From the NCBI GenBank assembly GCA_017471245.1, contig JAFUVB010000003.1:22889-86888 (forward strand): 64,000 bases of DNA. The letters run 5' to 3'. Position numbers and translations under genes: made by a program. The notes under the pieces are model-generated. The model was not told the DNA's origin. It did not search any database and saw only the letters and a program-made list of their open reading frames with translations. This document shows positions 55,918 through 64,000 of the stretch, piece after piece (within the stretch, counting starts at the first letter, position 1; each line of letters opens with the position of its first letter). The stretch comes from Prevotella sp. Its GTDB lineage: Bacteria > Bacteroidota > Bacteroidia > Bacteroidales > Bacteroidaceae.

Positions 55918-57054
55918 TCATATCCGTTTTGCCTCAATTCGCTTGGCGAGAGCTTGCGATTTTTGCGACAATTCTCCTTTCAAGTATTCCTCAATGATGA
56001 GCGATGCGATGGGAGCTGCCATGTCGGCACCGAACCCTCCATGCTCTATGTATACGGCAATGGCAATCTGCGGGTTATCCATGGGGGCAAATCCAATGAA
56101 TGCAGAATGGTCCTTGCCGGGGTTTTCCACGGTTCCCGTCTTGCCGCAGATGGGGTATGCCGATGTGTTGATGCTTGAGCACGTGCCGTTTTGCACGGCA
56201 AGTCGCATGCCTGCAACAACAGGAGCGTAGGCAGAAGGCAGCACTTTCGTCTTTTTGGGTGTCAGGAAGCGCTGGGGCAGGGGATGATCTGCGGTTGACT
56301 GATGGATGTGGGGTACGTAATAATGTCCGCGGTTGGCAATTGTCGCAGCCAGGTTGCACAGTTGAAGCGGTGTCAGTGTCACGTCGCCTTGCCCCATTCC
56401 TGCCCACATGATGGTTTTTCCGTCCCATCCGTCTTTGTATCTGCGGTTCAGGTAGTTCTTGTTGGCAAGCAGTCCGCCCTTTTCACCAGGGATGTCACTG
56501 CCCAATGCGCCGCCGAGCCCCATGCTCCGCATGTATTCGTTCCAAATGGTGATAGCTTCCTCTTTGTCTTCATACATGAAAGTGTCGTTGATCATTTCCA
56601 TGAACGTCATGAGGAACCATGTATTACATGAAATGGCAAGAGCCCTTTGCAGGTTCAGGGGAGAGGCATGCTGGTGGCACCCTACGTGGATATTGCCGTC
56701 GGTAAACCCATTGGTACACGGGATGGTCATTTCGGGGGTGATAATCCCCTCTGAAAGCAGGGTAAGCGCCTGGGCTGTCTTGAATGTGGATCCCGGTGCG
56801 TATGGTGTTGCCACTGCGAGATTCAGATTGAAACCCTCTGGAGAATTGGTCGCTAAGCAAATCACTTCTCCGTTTTGTGGTCGTATCGCTACAATACTGC
56901 CTTTCTTGCCTTTAAGTAACTTGTTGCCTAATTGCTGCAGTAATGGTCGTATGGTCAGCGGACCGTCGGTAGGCAGTCCCTGTGCTGCCGGTTTCATGGT
57001 GATAAGCAGCAGTAATATGGCTGTTGTTAATAGTCTCTTATACTGTTCTGACAT
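55918..57054 (-). CDS. Short penicillin-binding transpeptidase, PBP2-like catalytic domain only
   Basis: A 378-aa secreted transpeptidase. Signal peptide at residues 1-24 (LLTTAILLLLITMKPAAQ). The catalytic triad motifs are intact: PGSTFKTA (Ser89-x-x-Lys92), ISCNTWF (SxN), CGKTGTVENP (KTG). GSDIPGEKGGLLANKNYL and MGQGDVTLTPLQL are PBP2/FtsI-like. It lacks the roughly 250-residue N-terminal pedestal of class B PBPs. mutS2 follows 40 bp downstream. A TACCTTTG -7 box is at 57084-57077 (minus). Confidence 0.85.
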   Translation of the reverse strand: MSEQYKRLLTTAILLLLITMKPAAQGLPTDGPLTIRPLLQQLGNKLLKGKKGSIVAIRPQNGEVICLATNSPEGFNLNLAVATPYAPGSTFKTAQALTLLSEGIITPEMTIPCTNGFTDGNIHVGCHQHASPLNLQRALAISCNTWFLMTFMEMINDTFMYEDKEEAITIWNEYMRSMGLGGALGSDIPGEKGGLLANKNYLNRRYKDGWDGKTIMWAGMGQGDVTLTPLQLCNLAATIANRGHYYVPHIHQSTADHPLPQRFLTPKKTKVLPSAYAPVVAGMRLAVQNGTCSSINTSAYPICGKTGTVENPGKDHSAFIGFAPMDNPQIAIAVYIEHGGFGADMAAPIASLIIEEYLKGELSQKSQALAKRIEAKRI

Positions 57055-57212
57055 AGATTCTTTGCTTTTTTCCGTGCAAAGGTAATCAATTATTTGCGTA
57101 TCTTGTATGGAATACTAAAAGAAAAATGATTTTTTCTTTTGCTTTGTGCCGCTTGTTCGTATCATTAAATAAGATACTTTCGCTCGGAAATAAAAATAAA
57201 ACCTTTTTTTAT

Positions 57213-57243
57213 TTTGTATTTCACTCGCTTATTCGTATCTTTG
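57213..57243 (+). promoter_or_regulatory. Promoter of the AAA-ATPase/nuclease gene
   Basis: TTTG (57213-57216), 19 bp, TATCTTTG (57236-57243). The leader to the ATG is about 195 nt and contains CCCACA/TGTGGG (about 57344-57358). Confidence 0.65.
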
Positions 57244-57444
57244 CAGATGCAAAGCGGTGATTGTGCGATTCTGCGAGTGTTCACGAATGCTCTACGGCGG
57301 AAATACTATATTGCCAACGTGCATCATACTAAAGCTGCTGAATCCCACATTTTGTGGGAAAGGGAAAGTATTGTGCATGAGAATCCTTCAATGTCGCTTG
57401 CATCGAATCTTGGTATTGAGATAATTATCCTTTTAAAACTATTT

Positions 57445-59001
57445 ATGAAATCGGCGCAAGTAAAATATCCAATTGGAATACAGAACTTTGAGAAACTGCG
57501 TGTGGAAGGATATAGGTATGTTGACAAGACTGCATTCGTCTACAAACTGGTCAGCGAGGGGAGTTATTATTTCCTCTCGCGTCCACGCCGATTTGGGAAA
57601 TCACTGCTGCTGTCCACTTTAGAAGCATATTTCCAAGGAAAAAAAGAGTTGTTTGAAGGACTCTCAATCAGCAAGTTGGAGAAAGAATGGATCGAGTATC
57701 CTATCCTTCATCTGGATTTGAACACGGAGAGATATGATAGTGTCGATGCGCTGAAGAACAAATTGAATTTGTTCCTTTCAAATCTTGAGAATTTATATGG
57801 AAAGAATTCCGAGGAGAGATCTTTTAGTTCTCGTTTTGAGGGGATAATTGGACGAGTGACAAAGACAACCGGCCGAAAGGTAGTCATCTTGGTTGATGAG
57901 TATGATAAGCCTATGCTTCAGGCCATCGAGGATCAAGCCTTGCAGATGGAGTATCGCAACACCCTGAAAGCATTCTACGGTGCCTTGAAATCGTGTGACC
58001 GACACATCAAGTTTGCATTCCTTACAGGTGTGACGAAATTCGGCAAGGTGAGCGTGTTCAGTGACCTGAACAATCTCATTGACATCTCCTTTGACAGGCG
58101 CTATACGGGAATCTGCGGCATCACGGCCGATGAACTTCATGCAAACTTCGATGAGAGCGTGGATCGGCTGGCAGTGGCAAACAATATGAGCAAGGAGGAG
58201 TGCTATGAGCGCTTGCGGCAAGATTATGACGGCTATCACTTCGAATACGACACGAAGGGGATATATAATCCGTTTAGTTTGCTGAACACACTGTCCAGTT
58301 GTCAGTTCCGTGACTACTGGTTCGAAACCGGAACACCATCGTTTCTCGTCTATCAATTGAAGAAGACTCGGTATCCGTTGGAGAGTATGACGGATGAGGA
58401 ACTGTCCGCTGATACGCTGAACAGCATCGACATCATGGACGAGAATCCATTGCCGTTACTCTACCAGAGCGGCTATCTCACGATAAAAGAATATGATGAA
58501 GAGTTCGGGAACTACAAGCTCGGTTTCCCGAACCGCGAAGTGGAGCATGGCTTTATCAAATACCTGCTCCCGTTCTATGCGCCTAAGGTGTCAAACAAGA
58601 GTGCTTTTTCAATTGCTCGTTTCGTGAATGATGTCCGCAACGGTGATGTAGAGGGGTTCATGCAACGCTTGCAGTCGTTCTTTGCTGATGGTGATTACGA
58701 AGTGGTGGGCGATGCAGAGAAGTATTTTCAGAATACAATATATGTGTTTTTTAAACTAATGGGCTTTTATGTTGAGGTGGAGCGGCGAACATCCAAGGGA
58801 CGTATTGATATACTGATGCAAACCTCCAGCTACATCTACATCCTTGAACTGAAAGTCAACCAGACAGCTGATGCTGCTTTACACCAGATAGAGGAGAAGC
58901 AATATGCAGCTCCTTTTGCATCAGATAGCCGCAAATTATTCAAGATAGGAGTCAATTTCACAACAGAAACGCGAAAGATCGATAATTGGAAAGTCACATA
59001 G
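57445..59001 (+). CDS. AAA-ATPase fused to PD-(D/E)XK nuclease domain (DUF1703-type)
   Basis: A 518-aa protein of a family expanded in Bacteroidales. N-terminus YPIGIQNFEKLRVEGYRYVD; Walker A variant in SRPRRFGKSLLLSTLEAYFQ; Walker B in KVVILVDEYDKPMLQAIEDQ. Mid-region FAFLTGVTKFGKVSVFSDLN is the family signature. The C-terminal nuclease core GRIDILMQT...YILELKVNQ carries Asp and Glu-x-Lys. Start MKSAQVKYPIG (57445). Function is unproven; a role with mobile DNA or defence is often suspected. Confidence 0.88.
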   Translation: MKSAQVKYPIGIQNFEKLRVEGYRYVDKTAFVYKLVSEGSYYFLSRPRRFGKSLLLSTLEAYFQGKKELFEGLSISKLEKEWIEYPILHLDLNTERYDSVDALKNKLNLFLSNLENLYGKNSEERSFSSRFEGIIGRVTKTTGRKVVILVDEYDKPMLQAIEDQALQMEYRNTLKAFYGALKSCDRHIKFAFLTGVTKFGKVSVFSDLNNLIDISFDRRYTGICGITADELHANFDESVDRLAVANNMSKEECYERLRQDYDGYHFEYDTKGIYNPFSLLNTLSSCQFRDYWFETGTPSFLVYQLKKTRYPLESMTDEELSADTLNSIDIMDENPLPLLYQSGYLTIKEYDEEFGNYKLGFPNREVEHGFIKYLLPFYAPKVSNKSAFSIARFVNDVRNGDVEGFMQRLQSFFADGDYEVVGDAEKYFQNTIYVFFKLMGFYVEVERRTSKGRIDILMQTSSYIYILELKVNQTADAALHQIEEKQYAAPFASDSRKLFKIGVNFTTETRKIDNWKVT

Positions 59002-59070
59002 CAAATATGGGAAATGAAGCAATGCCAATCTGGATTTCTAAAAAAATAAATACTAATATATACTTCTGAA

Positions 59071-60132
59071 ATGATAACCACTATAGAAAGAACGATAAAT
59101 GACAATAAATCTGGGGGGGGTAAATGTCCGCTGGTTTCCATAGCTGTGCCTATATACAATGTGGAGCAGTATATAGAGCGATGTGCAAGAAGTCTTTTCG
59201 AGCAGACTTATTCCAATTTGGAGTTCATCTTCGTGGATGATGCCTCGCCTGATAAGAGCATTCAGATATTAGAGCGTGTAATTCTTGATTACCCCGAGCG
59301 TGCAGATCGTATCAGAATCTTGCACCATGATGTCAACAGAGGTCTTCCAGAAACCAGAAACACACTGGTGGATAATGCCACAGGCGAATTCATTTTCCAT
59401 GTGGATTCTGATGACTGGGTCGAACTCAACGCCGTGGAACTGCTGGTCAACAAACAATTAGAGACAGGAGCAGATATCGTTACGGGGAACGCATATATTC
59501 ATGTAGATGATGGAGAGCGGATACTTTCAACCAGTGGATGGGATCTTGACAAGGAAACGATGTTGGAAAAGGTGCTTAAGGATGAGGTAAGTAGCATGTT
59601 TTGGCTTAGGTTGATAAGTAGGAAACTATATGTTGAGCATGAAATCAAAGGAGATGTAAATGTAAGTTGTTGTGAAGATTATTTAGTATTCCCACGTTTG
59701 CTCTATTATGCAGATACGGTGGCGGGAATAGAGAATCGAATCTATCATTACAACTTTCTGAACACGCAGAGTAGGACGTATGCTGCACGTCATGACTTTC
59801 GTCATTATATACAATCGTATACCGCTATTTTTTCCCGCCTTTCAGCTTTCTTTGATGATAAAGAAAACAAATGGAAAGATGCATTGGAAAAGCATAAAGT
59901 TATGCGATATCATTATATGATGCTCAAAGCTGCCTATTACCGAGATCATAGCAATTATAGTAAATGCATGAATTTGTTGAAACAGACAGACTCTCGATTT
60001 TGGTATATTGTGCGATGGAACAAGCTTTTCTTCAGGAAACTGGAGTCGAACTATTTCATGGCAAGGCAAACATATCCAATAAGGATGTTTTTGCAAAAAC
60101 TGAAATATAAATATAGAATCAGCAGAGCTTAA
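59071..60132 (+). CDS. Family 2 glycosyltransferase, copy 1, with G8 tract
   Basis: A 353-aa GT-A transferase. VSIAVPIYNVEQYIERCARS starts the nucleotide-binding fold; EFIFVDDASPDKS and FHVDSDDWVELNA supply the DxD-type acidic residues. The eight-G run at 59113-59120 encodes Gly-Gly-Gly at about residues 15-17. Loss or gain of one G would end translation early, so expression may be phase-variable. A near-duplicate gene follows. Acceptor unknown; likely capsule, O-antigen or surface glycan. Confidence 0.9.
   Translation: MITTIERTINDNKSGGGKCPLVSIAVPIYNVEQYIERCARSLFEQTYSNLEFIFVDDASPDKSIQILERVILDYPERADRIRILHHDVNRGLPETRNTLVDNATGEFIFHVDSDDWVELNAVELLVNKQLETGADIVTGNAYIHVDDGERILSTSGWDLDKETMLEKVLKDEVSSMFWLRLISRKLYVEHEIKGDVNVSCCEDYLVFPRLLYYADTVAGIENRIYHYNFLNTQSRTYAARHDFRHYIQSYTAIFSRLSAFFDDKENKWKDALEKHKVMRYHYMMLKAAYYRDHSNYSKCMNLLKQTDSRFWYIVRWNKLFFRKLESNYFMARQTYPIRMFLQKLKYKYRISRA
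59113..59120 (+). repeat. Eight-G homopolymer tract in glycosyltransferase copy 1
   Basis: G8 within the first 17 codons, a length at which slipped-strand mispairing is plausible. Confidence 0.9.
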
Positions 60133-60299
60133 AACTCTGTCAATTATAGTTTCATGCTGATTTCACGATATAGAAATAGAGCCAGCTAAAATGCGAGGTA
60201 TGGAGCTGGCGTCGAAAGGACATGAGACAGATAGAACAATAATAAGAAAAGAAAGTATTCTGCAATTATGATATGTAAATAGTAAAATATACTTCTAAA

Positions 60300-61358
60300 A
60301 TGGTAGCCACTAAAAAAAGAACTATAGATGACAACAAATCTGGGGGGGGTAAATATCCGCTGGTATCCATAGCTGTGCCTGTTTACAAGGTGGAGCCGTT
60401 TATTGAGCGTTGTGCTCGCAGTTTGTTTGAGCAGACTTACGAGAATCTGGAGTTCATCTTCGTGGATGATGCCTCGCCTGATAAGAGCATTCAGATATTA
60501 GAGCGTGTAATTCTTGATTACCCTGAGCGTGCAAGCAATGTAAGAATCTTGCACCATGAAACTAACAGAAGACTTTCTGAAACCAGAAATACACTGGTGG
60601 ATAATGCCAGAGGCGAATTCATCTTACATGTGGATTCTGATGATTGGGTCGAACTCAACGCCGTGGAACTGCTGGTCAACAAACAATTAGAGACAGGAGC
60701 AGATATCGTTACGGGTAATATGTTTATACATGATGGCGAGCGTGTAGCTGTTAGTTCTAATAGCGGGTGGAATCTTAGTAGGGAAATAATGTTGGAAAAG
60801 TGCCTCATGAGAGCAATTTCAGATATGAATTGTGGAAGATTAATCAGGAGACAATTATATGTTGTGCATGGTGTCAGAGCCGATGCAAGCGTTAGCTGTA
60901 ACGAAGATTTCTTAGTGATTCCAAGATTGTTCTATTATGCAATAACAGTGGCAGGTATAGAGGATTGCATATATCATTACATCTTTTGTCACGTCAATAG
61001 CATATCGTATCTGTCTCGACATGACTCTAACATCTATATAGAGGATACCTGTGTAGTTCTTTCACGTCTTGCAGATTTCTTTGCTGATAAAGAAAAAATA
61101 TGGAATGAGGCAATGGAAAAATGTAAAGTTATTACATACCATTACATGATGCTTATGGCTGCCTCTCAAAAGAATCTTAATGGTTATATTACCTCTTTGA
61201 ATCTTTTGAAACAGACAGATTCCCGATTTTGGAATTTAGTGAGATGGAACAAGTATTTCTTCAGAAAACTGGAGTCAAACTATTTCATGGCAAGGCAAAC
61301 ATATCCAGTAAGGATGTTTTTGCAAAAACTGAAAAACAATTATGCAAAAAACCGTTAA
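60300..61358 (+). CDS. Family 2 glycosyltransferase, copy 2, with G8 tract
   Basis: A 352-aa paralogue of the previous gene. The first 130 residues and last 50 are nearly the same (EFIFVDDASPDKS, LHVDSDDWVELNA, SNYFMARQTYPVRMFLQKLK); the middle (about 135-300) diverges, which would change the acceptor. It has the same eight-G tract (60342-60349) and a similar upstream ACTTCTRAAATG. The gap before it holds GCCAGC/GCTGGC inverted copies but no promoter I can name. Confidence 0.9.
   Translation: MVATKKRTIDDNKSGGGKYPLVSIAVPVYKVEPFIERCARSLFEQTYENLEFIFVDDASPDKSIQILERVILDYPERASNVRILHHETNRRLSETRNTLVDNARGEFILHVDSDDWVELNAVELLVNKQLETGADIVTGNMFIHDGERVAVSSNSGWNLSREIMLEKCLMRAISDMNCGRLIRRQLYVVHGVRADASVSCNEDFLVIPRLFYYAITVAGIEDCIYHYIFCHVNSISYLSRHDSNIYIEDTCVVLSRLADFFADKEKIWNEAMEKCKVITYHYMMLMAASQKNLNGYITSLNLLKQTDSRFWNLVRWNKYFFRKLESNYFMARQTYPVRMFLQKLKNNYAKNR
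60342..60349 (+). repeat. Eight-G homopolymer tract in glycosyltransferase copy 2
   Basis: Same position relative to the start codon as in copy 1. Confidence 0.9.
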
Positions 61359-62280
61359 GGCAGTAGCTCCATACCAGCATCCTCACGGTATCAATTTCAA
61401 AACCAAAGCGTTTGAAGCATGGGTTAAAGCCGGTGGATTGGTGGCAGAGAGCCATTATCCACCGCGATGGGCGCATCATTTCGCTTATCGGTATGAGTTG
61501 CCCTCTTTGTTCAAAAACAAAAAAGAAGCAAGGCTGAGGTTTGTGGAACCTGTCAGCATGAGTTTCGATACATTCCCCGATTATTGTCGTTACGAGATTA
61601 TTCCGTTCATTTGGGACTGCTGGCCAAAGTATTTTGAAAAGGTTTGTGCATGGTTTATCAAGCATGATGTGAAGACCGCAATCTTCACTTCTTCGCAAAC
61701 GGCAGATAGAATGAAGGCGCGTTTCCCCCAAATGAATATATTGTATGTACCTGAGGGAATAGATACATCTTTATATGAAGAAGGGAAGCCATTGAAGGAA
61801 AGAACAATTGACATACTGGAGTTTGGACGAAGCAATAAGCGAGTCTTTGACATCCAGTTTCCAGAAACCATCAATCACCTCCGTAGTAATGGGGGGAAAC
61901 ATCTTTTCGAAAGTGATGATGCGTTTCGTACAGCATTAGCAGATACCAAAATTTGTATACTATTTCCACGATGTGATACTCAACCCGAGGTGGCTGGTGA
62001 TATAGAAACCCTTACTCAACGGTACTGGGAGTGTATGCTATCCAGATGCATTATGGTAGGAAGAGCTCCTAAAGAACTAATCGAGTTGATAGGTTATGAT
62101 CCTGTTATTGGGATCGAAGAAGGAACGAGAAATGAACAAATCATAAGTATATTATCAGATATAAATAGATATCAAGGCTATGTTGATAGAAATCGAAGTA
62201 AAGCAATTGAGAAATCGGACTGGAAAAAACAGATAAGTAGTGTTTATGATTTTCTGCTTAAATATGGTTATAAATGCTGA
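61342..62280 (+). CDS. Putative GT-B glycosyltransferase
   Basis: A 312-aa protein. The C-terminal part resembles GT-B transferases (DILEFGRSNKRVFDIQFPET, TKICILFPRCDTQPEVAGDI, TLTQRYWECMLSRCIMVGRA). The N-terminal half has SSQTADRMKARFPQMNILYV and VPEGIDTSLYEEG, typical of the hinge strand before the donor domain. Family number uncertain. It overlaps the end of the previous gene by 17 bp, so translation is coupled. Confidence 0.7.
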   Translation: MQKTVKAVAPYQHPHGINFKTKAFEAWVKAGGLVAESHYPPRWAHHFAYRYELPSLFKNKKEARLRFVEPVSMSFDTFPDYCRYEIIPFIWDCWPKYFEKVCAWFIKHDVKTAIFTSSQTADRMKARFPQMNILYVPEGIDTSLYEEGKPLKERTIDILEFGRSNKRVFDIQFPETINHLRSNGGKHLFESDDAFRTALADTKICILFPRCDTQPEVAGDIETLTQRYWECMLSRCIMVGRAPKELIELIGYDPVIGIEEGTRNEQIISILSDINRYQGYVDRNRSKAIEKSDWKKQISSVYDFLLKYGYKC

Positions 62281-62295
62281 AGCATTCATTGTAAT

Positions 62296-63342
62296 ATGAA
62301 AATAGCTCACGTTGTATGGGGAATGAAAACAGGCGGAGTGGAAACCATGCTTGTGAATATCATTAATGAACAAGTAAAGACCGAAGAGGTACGCTTGTTT
62401 ATTATCAATGATTTCATAGATGAGTTTATTGTAGATAAAATCTCTCCCGACTGCAAGGTGTCGCGGTTAAATAGAAAGCCCGGGAATCGGAATCCCATAA
62501 AAGTGCTTTTGTTAAATTTTTGGATATTGAGATACAATCCCGACATCATTCATGTTCATTCATCAAGAGTGTCACAGTTGTTGTTAGGGCGATGGAATAT
62601 TGTAAGAACGATTCACAATACAGATAATGTGCCTTATGAGTATCCTAAGATGAAAGCTTTGTTTGCTATATCTGATGTTGTGAAGGATGTGACTATAAAG
62701 CAAGGTTTTCCGGATGTGAAAACAATATATAATGGAATATTAACAAAAAACATAAAGTCACGCAGCAAGTCTACACCAGAAGATGGTATCTATAGGTTGG
62801 TTCAGGTGAGTCGTCTTGACATCAATCAAAAAGGGCAGGATATATTAATTAGAGCTGTAGACAAACTCGTGCATGCTTATAAGATTACAAATTTTATCCT
62901 TTACTTAATAGGAGAGGGTGACTCAGAAAAACAACTCAGAGATTTGGTAGATCAATTGGATTTAAAGGATTACGTCTTTTTCGAGGGGCTGAAGACTCAG
63001 GATTATATCTATAATCATTTGTGTGATTATGATTTGTTTATCCAACCATCTCGGTTTGAAGGTTTTGGTATTACTGTTGCTGAAGCCTTGGCAGCAAAAA
63101 TACCCGTTATCGTCAGCAATATTGAAGGTCCGATGGAAATTATCAATCATGGAGAGTATGGGATGTCGTTCCAAGTTGGCGATGCGGATGATTTGGCTGA
63201 GAAAATAAAGATAGTCTTGCAAGGTGGATATGATGATTCGATGATTGAAAAAGCATATCAGCATGTTTGTAAAGAGTATGATGTCGCAGTAACTGCAAAA
63301 ATATACATAGAGGGTTATAAATCGATAATTCAGTCAAAATGA
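62296..63342 (+). CDS. Family 4 glycosyltransferase
   Basis: A 348-aa GT-B retaining transferase. N-terminal VVWGMKTGGVETMLVNIINE with the glycine-rich acceptor loop; IIHVHSSRVSQLL; the donor site YRLVQVSRLDINQKGQDILI and QPSRFEGFGITVAEALAAKI (E-x7-E) with SNIEGPMEII. Part of the surface-glycan cluster. Overlaps the next gene by 4 bp (ATGA). Confidence 0.92.
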   Translation: MKIAHVVWGMKTGGVETMLVNIINEQVKTEEVRLFIINDFIDEFIVDKISPDCKVSRLNRKPGNRNPIKVLLLNFWILRYNPDIIHVHSSRVSQLLLGRWNIVRTIHNTDNVPYEYPKMKALFAISDVVKDVTIKQGFPDVKTIYNGILTKNIKSRSKSTPEDGIYRLVQVSRLDINQKGQDILIRAVDKLVHAYKITNFILYLIGEGDSEKQLRDLVDQLDLKDYVFFEGLKTQDYIYNHLCDYDLFIQPSRFEGFGITVAEALAAKIPVIVSNIEGPMEIINHGEYGMSFQVGDADDLAEKIKIVLQGGYDDSMIEKAYQHVCKEYDVAVTAKIYIEGYKSIIQSK

Positions 63343-63650
63343 GCCAATCGAAAAGTATCAAATCGGATTCAATTATTATATGCACCAAAGAAGAGGCTGG
63401 CATTACCAATGAGCAGATAGTTGAATTGTTGCATGAGTCTTTTCAGGAAAGATTAAAACAAGGTTTAAATTTCACATGTTCTTTTATTGATGCACAACAA
63501 TATGCAGAATCGACAAAGAATGGCAAAACATTTGTAGCAATAGATGCTGATAAGAATCTACTTGTTGGGACGGGAACAATAAGTCTTCTCTACAACAGAA
63601 AGTGTAGATATGGATATACAGAATATCTGGCTATAAATAGTTGTCACTAG
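63339..63650 (+). pseudogene. GNAT N-acetyltransferase truncated by an insertion sequence
   Basis: 103 codons encode the N-terminal half of a GNAT domain (EQIVELLHESFQERLKQGLN, KTFVAIDADKNLLVGTGTIS, YGYTEYLAI). The acetyl-CoA loop (R/Q-x-x-G-x-G/A) expected next is absent. The frame ends at 63650, right at the edge of the IS4-like element, so it is almost surely broken by insertion. It may have acetylated a nucleotide sugar for the glycan cluster (inference). Confidence 0.75.
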
Positions 63651-63654
63651 TGTC

Positions 63655-64000
63655 TCTTAATTTATGTTAATCAAATTTGAAGTCAATATTGAGTTGCCCA
63701 TCATCCGGTTTTTCAGTTTTCCTGATGGGCTGGAGCAGATCTTGGATAGTGTCCATAGTGAGCGCAGACTTGCCAAGGATGCGCATGACTTCGAAGACTG
63801 GCCTGCCAATTTTGAGGTCGTACTCGATGATGGCAATGAGACAATATGTGATGATGGCAATGTGTATTTGTATCCGAACGACATTTTCGGATTCTCCCCA
63901 GAAACGTTTGACCTGAAGATGTTGCTTAATCCACTTGAAGAACAGTTCCACCTGCCAGCGATATTTGTAAAGCAGGGCGATGTCCTTTGCACTAAGGAAG
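63655..64000 (-). mobile_element. IS4-family-like insertion sequence, 3' end only
   Basis: Begins within about 63640-63665 and continues past the window edge. The left terminal repeat cannot be set without the other end. Confidence 0.7.
63667..64000 (-). CDS. IS4-family transposase, C-terminal part (runs off right edge)
   Basis: Read on the minus strand, the last 110 codons include LSAKDIALLYKYRWQVELFF and KWIKQHLQVKRFWG, the Y-x2-R-W-x-V/I-E-x-F-F-K signature at the catalytic Glu of IS4-type DDE transposases. ENVVRIQIHIAIITYCLIAI follows, then a stop at 63669-63667. The N-terminus, with the two catalytic Asp, lies outside the window. Confidence 0.88.
   Translation of the reverse strand, partial: FLSAKDIALLYKYRWQVELFFKWIKQHLQVKRFWGESENVVRIQIHIAIITYCLIAIIEYDLKIGRPVFEVMRILGKSALTMDTIQDLLQPIRKTEKPDDGQLNIDFKFD

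Overview
The window looks like a chromosome segment from a Bacteroidales bacterium, most likely Prevotella or a close relative. Evidence: the promoters follow the Bacteroidetes pattern (a TTTG or ATTG -33 box, about 20 bp, then TAnnTTTG); Shine-Dalgarno sequences are mostly absent; a BspA-like leucine-rich surface protein carries a type IX secretion tail; and the core genes (ilv cluster with an acyl-ACP thioesterase, ptb-buk, recJ-recQ, mutS2, infC-rpmI-rplT) are Bacteroidales-like. I see no rRNA, tRNA or CRISPR array.

Layout. 1-4 kb: a truncated secreted OmpA-type protein gene, divergent from a TPR sensor histidine kinase and a LuxR-type regulator; one 19-bp operator sits at the -33 box of both the regulator promoter and the divergent gene promoter. 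4-10 kb: an MFS transporter behind a structured leader, TtcA, hemolysin III, and a minus-strand cobUTSC cluster for cobamide nucleotide-loop assembly. 10-24.4 kb: branched-chain amino acid genes ilvD, ilvB, ilvN, then the thioesterase and ilvC. Between ilvN and the thioesterase lies an accessory block of about 7.6 kb with dense repeats, an Abi_2 (HEPN) gene, a BspA-like protein with a small acidic partner, a DUF3791-DUF3990 toxin-antitoxin-like cassette and a decayed gene fragment. 24.6-35 kb: YccF, recJ-recQ, two peptidases, trmD, a coiled-coil protein, ptb-buk. 35-52.9 kb: mostly housekeeping genes (ligA, umuDC, pheS, murB, ytxH/holin module, ruvX, def, thrS, infC-rpmI-rplT). 53-57 kb: a candidate structured RNA, mutS2, a short transpeptidase. 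57-64 kb: an AAA-ATPase/nuclease and a glycosyltransferase cluster, ending in a GNAT gene cut by an IS4-like element that runs off the window.

The most unusual content is between the genes. At least nine families of short repeats recur: 22-bp-period arrays with core AAACCTATGCTTTT (three loci); a palindromic element of about 350 bp bounded by CTGATTATCAG with inverted 12-bp triplets (two loci); MITE-like hairpins with AACGGATTTCACGGAT arms (two full, one partial, all between convergent genes); and low-complexity families built on CTCACCTCTAA, CTTGCTTCTTG, ATAAGCCC, CCATTGACC, GTGAAGAAT and a 45-46-bp unit. One family (ATAAGCCC) lies inside the ilvD reading frame. Two neighbouring glycosyltransferase genes each carry an eight-G tract near the start codon, a likely phase-variation switch.

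All calls come from reading the sequence and family knowledge; no database search or folding program was run.
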